Assembly (NCBI GenBank): GCA_019235885.1
Contig: JAFAKB010000049.1
Location: forward strand, 62,001 to 126,000
From: Candidatus Eremiobacterota bacterium
GTDB lineage: Bacteria > Vulcanimicrobiota > Vulcanimicrobiia > Vulcanimicrobiales > Vulcanimicrobiaceae
Direction: 5' to 3'
DNA: 64,000 bases
Every line of letters begins with the position of its first letter. Within the stretch, counting starts at the first letter, position 1. Positions 62,143 through 64,000 of the stretch are shown in pieces. A program made the position numbers and the translations under genes. The notes beneath the pieces are model-generated. The model ran no database searches, was not told the origin of the DNA, and saw nothing but the letters and a program-made list of their open reading frames with translations.

Positions 62143-62700
62143 CTACTCGTACTTCGGGAAGCGCGAGGCGATGTCGTCGCCGGTGAAGTTCGCCACCCAA
62201 CCGGACGGGTCGACGAACAGCCGGATCGCCGCGAACTCCGGCGCCGGCCCCATGTCGAACCAGTGCGTCGTGTTCGCCGGCACGCTCAGCAGATCGCCGC
62301 GCGTGCAGATCATCTGGTGGACCTTACCGCCGGTGCGCAGGTAGAACGAGGCGCTGCCCTCGACGAAGAACCGCACCTCGTCCTCGGTGTGGGTGTGCTC
62401 GTTCAAGAACTTCGCCCGCAGCTCGGGGACGTTCGGCGTGCTCGGCCCGACGCGGATCACGTCGACCGTCGTGTAGCCGTACTCGCGCTTGAGGCGCGCG
62501 ACGTCGCCGGCGTACGCGGCCAGGATCGCGTCTTGGTCGGCGTCAGCGCTCAGCGGCACGTTCGCTTCCCACTGCTCGAAGAGGATGTCGTGCGCGCCGA
62601 GCAGCTTCGCGATCTCCGCGCGGTTCGTCGTATCGACGAGCGGCGTCGAGGGGTCGTTCTCGTCGTAGACGCGGAGCGTCGAGGTGAGCGTTGCGTTCAT
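62143..62700 (-). CDS. mtnD: acireductone dioxygenase MtnD
   Basis: 185 residues, cupin metalloenzyme. The metal-binding NEHTHTEDEVRFFVEG (HxH and Glu) and the second His in VPANTTHWFDMG are intact. With Fe2+ it makes the methionine precursor KMTB; with Ni2+, an off-pathway product. It overlaps mtnB by four bases (ATGA). Confidence 0.94.
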   Translation of the reverse strand: MNATLTSTLRVYDENDPSTPLVDTTNRAEIAKLLGAHDILFEQWEANVPLSADADQDAILAAYAGDVARLKREYGYTTVDVIRVGPSTPNVPELRAKFLNEHTHTEDEVRFFVEGSASFYLRTGGKVHQMICTRGDLLSVPANTTHWFDMGPAPEFAAIRLFVDPSGWVANFTGDDIASRFPKYE

Positions 62701-63314
62701 CGCAGTCTCCGTTCTTCGAGGTGGCAGGTGAGCAGGAACTCCAGGGCTTCGACGTGGCGGCGCGCGTCGGCTGCCGTCGCGCCCCAGGCATAGGTTCCGT
62801 GGCCTTCGATGAGATAGCCGGGAATCGCCGCGTCGCGGCCGATGCGCGCTTCGACGGCGGCGGCGAGCGCCTCCGTGTCCTGATCGTTGCGGAAGACCGG
62901 GATCTCCACGGCACTCTCGTGCGTGCGCAGCCCGATCGCCTTGTGCATCTCGTAACCGTCGGTCCGCAGCACGCCCTCGCCCGCGGCGAGCCGCGAGAGG
63001 ACGGTTCCGGCGACGGTGTGGACGTGGACGATCGCGCCGATTGAAGGATCGCCCCGATATCGCGCCAGGTGAAGCGGCGTCTCGGCCGAGAGGCCCGCCG
63101 GAACGGGTCCGGCGAGCGCGACCACGGCGACGTCGCCGGGGCCGATCGCGCCCTTGTCGAGCCCGCTACGGGTGACCGCGGCGTGCGCGGCGTCGATCCG
63201 GCACGAGAAGTTCCCCGACGTCGCGGGAACCCAGCCGCGCGCCGCCGCGAAGCGGCCGAGCGCGGCGATCTCTTCGACCACGCCGGGCGGCGCGGCAGAC
63301 AAAACGACCGTCAC
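62697..63314 (-). CDS. mtnB: methylthioribulose-1-phosphate dehydratase MtnB
   Basis: 205 residues from GTG 63314, the usual size. Class II aldolase-like fold: ATSGNFSCRI, VHVHTVAGTVLSRL (zinc His pair) and IEGHGTYAWG. It dehydrates MTRu-1-P in methionine salvage, the step before MtnC. An ATG at 63398 is also in frame but would overlap the divergent transporter start and adds proline-rich sequence without similarity. mtnA is not in the window. Confidence 0.91.
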   Translation of the reverse strand: MTVVLSAAPPGVVEEIAALGRFAAARGWVPATSGNFSCRIDAAHAAVTRSGLDKGAIGPGDVAVVALAGPVPAGLSAETPLHLARYRGDPSIGAIVHVHTVAGTVLSRLAAGEGVLRTDGYEMHKAIGLRTHESAVEIPVFRNDQDTEALAAAVEARIGRDAAIPGYLIEGHGTYAWGATAADARRHVEALEFLLTCHLEERRLR

Positions 63315-63380
63315 CTCATGCCGAACCAAAGGGCACGGCGGCCGGGTTGCAGGCTGGGTGAAGAACGGCGCCGGAGGCTG

Positions 63381-64000
63381 ATGCCCGACCTTGCGCACTT
63401 AGCGCTGTTCGTCGTCTTGGGCGCGCTGGTCGGCGCGCTCGGCGGCCTGTTCGGGATCGGCGGCGGGCTCATCGCAATCCCGCTGCTGGTCCTCTTCTTC
63501 GGCTTGGACGAGCAGCACGCGCAAGGGACCGCGCTGGTGATGGTCTCGCCGAACGTACTGATCGGGCTGCGGAACTACGCGCAGCGCGGGAGCGTCGACC
63601 GCCGCGTCGCGCTGCTGCTGGCCGCGTGCGCGGTGCCGTTCACCTGGCTCGGGGCGCTCTACGCGACGCACGCGGGGCCGGGATTGCGGCTCGGCTTCGG
63701 CGCGTTCACCGGCGCGCTCGCGATCTATTTCGCCTTTCGCGCGCTGCGCGTGAAACGGGCCACGGCGCACGAAAAGCCGCCACCGCGGCTCGCTTGGGGC
63801 TGGACCGCGGTGGTCGGCGTCTTGGGCGGAATGCTCTCCGGCTTGTTCTCGGTCGGCGGGGCGGTGTTCGCCGTGCCGCTACTGGCACTGTGCTTCGGCT
63901 ACGCGCAAACCGAAGCGCAGGGCCTTTCGCTCGCGCTCGTCGCGCCCGGAACGATCGTCGGCATCATCGCGTATTCGCTGGCCGGCGACGTCGACTGGGG
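63381..64000 (+). CDS. TSUP-family (TauE/SafE) sulfite/sulfonate exporter-like protein (cut by window edge)
   Basis: At least 206 residues, open to the window end. Two related halves begin LFVVLGALVGALGGLFGIGGGLIAIPLLV and WTAVVGVLGGMLSGLFSVGGAVFAVPLL, the GGLFGIGGG-type signature of TSUP transporters. Helices are visible throughout. GGAGG precedes ATG 63381. Divergent from mtnBDC: export of sulfur compounds could relate to methionine salvage, but this is speculation. Confidence 0.87.
   Translation, partial: MPDLAHLALFVVLGALVGALGGLFGIGGGLIAIPLLVLFFGLDEQHAQGTALVMVSPNVLIGLRNYAQRGSVDRRVALLLAACAVPFTWLGALYATHAGPGLRLGFGAFTGALAIYFAFRALRVKRATAHEKPPPRLAWGWTAVVGVLGGMLSGLFSVGGAVFAVPLLALCFGYAQTEAQGLSLALVAPGTIVGIIAYSLAGDVDW

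Overview
The window is 64 kb of GC-rich bacterial DNA (about two thirds G+C by eye), densely packed, with many genes overlapping by ATGA, GTGA or TGATG. A TonB-dependent receptor with an N-terminal carboxypeptidase-regulatory domain and several Sec-exported proteins point to a diderm cell. ClpC carries a UVR motif, and PadR, HxlR-SCP2, BlaI/BlaR1 and ECF/anti-sigma modules are present. This mixture recalls Candidatus Eremiobacterota (WPS-2, Vulcanimicrobium relatives); that placement is inference from protein flavour only. There is no rRNA, CRISPR array or complete insertion sequence.

Layout. 1-2245: 3' part of clpC (minus). 2.4-5.9 kb: livHMGF branched-chain amino acid ABC transporter without a binding protein. 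5.9-8.1 kb: TMEM175-like channel, DUF59 protein and an ECF sigma/anti-sigma pair. 8.1-15.8 kb: acyl-CoA carboxylase beta subunit, exported phosphoesterase, DUF4142 protein, then fabI - a small epsilon-like subunit - biotin carboxylase/BCCP as an overlapping unit. 15.8-21.7 kb: two VOC proteins, the TonB-dependent receptor, an HxlR-SCP2 regulator and exported MsrB. 21.8-24.9 kb: methylmalonyl-CoA mutase and epimerase with an AT-richer PD-(D/E)XK plus PIN nuclease pair seated between them. 25-28.7 kb: tandem exported paralogues and a DUF4127 protein. 29.1-34.9 kb: a peptidoglycan-recycling cluster (nagZ, serine hydrolase, anmK, nagK, murQ). 35-41 kb: aspartyl-protease-like protein, mscL, amine oxidase and acyl-CoA synthetase. 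41.1-44.8 kb: an AT-richer island with a TIR-like protein, a class III aminotransferase and a glycosyltransferase. 45.0-45.5 kb: a peroxiredoxin with an in-frame TGA at the peroxidatic cysteine. 45.6-49.1 kb: blaI, blaR1-like and a secreted repeat protein. 49.2-55.5 kb: DUF5916 protein, XRE regulator, phaB/fabG, phaZ and a large unknown protein. 55.5-60 kb: a partial gene duplication, an EXORDIUM-like lipoprotein, two tRNA-Asn genes, a TonB-like protein, GNAT, PadR and VOC. 60.1-64 kb: MFS exporter, mtnBDC of methionine salvage and the 5' part of a TSUP transporter.

Physiology. PccB, PccA, the small subunit, mutase and epimerase together form the propionyl-CoA to succinyl-CoA route, fed by branched-chain amino acids that the Liv system could import. 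PhaB and PhaZ suggest a polyhydroxybutyrate cycle. NagZ, AnmK, MurQ and NagK form a near-complete muropeptide sugar-recycling chain.

The strongest unusual signal is the probable selenocysteine peroxiredoxin (TGA at 45183, SECIS-like hairpin directly downstream), which ordinary gene calling would truncate. Next are the nuclease pair inside the mcm-mce operon, the orphan TIR-like protein, and three genes (mscL, phaZ and the peptidoglycan-cluster serine hydrolase) whose conserved N-termini require ACG, ATC or CTG start codons.
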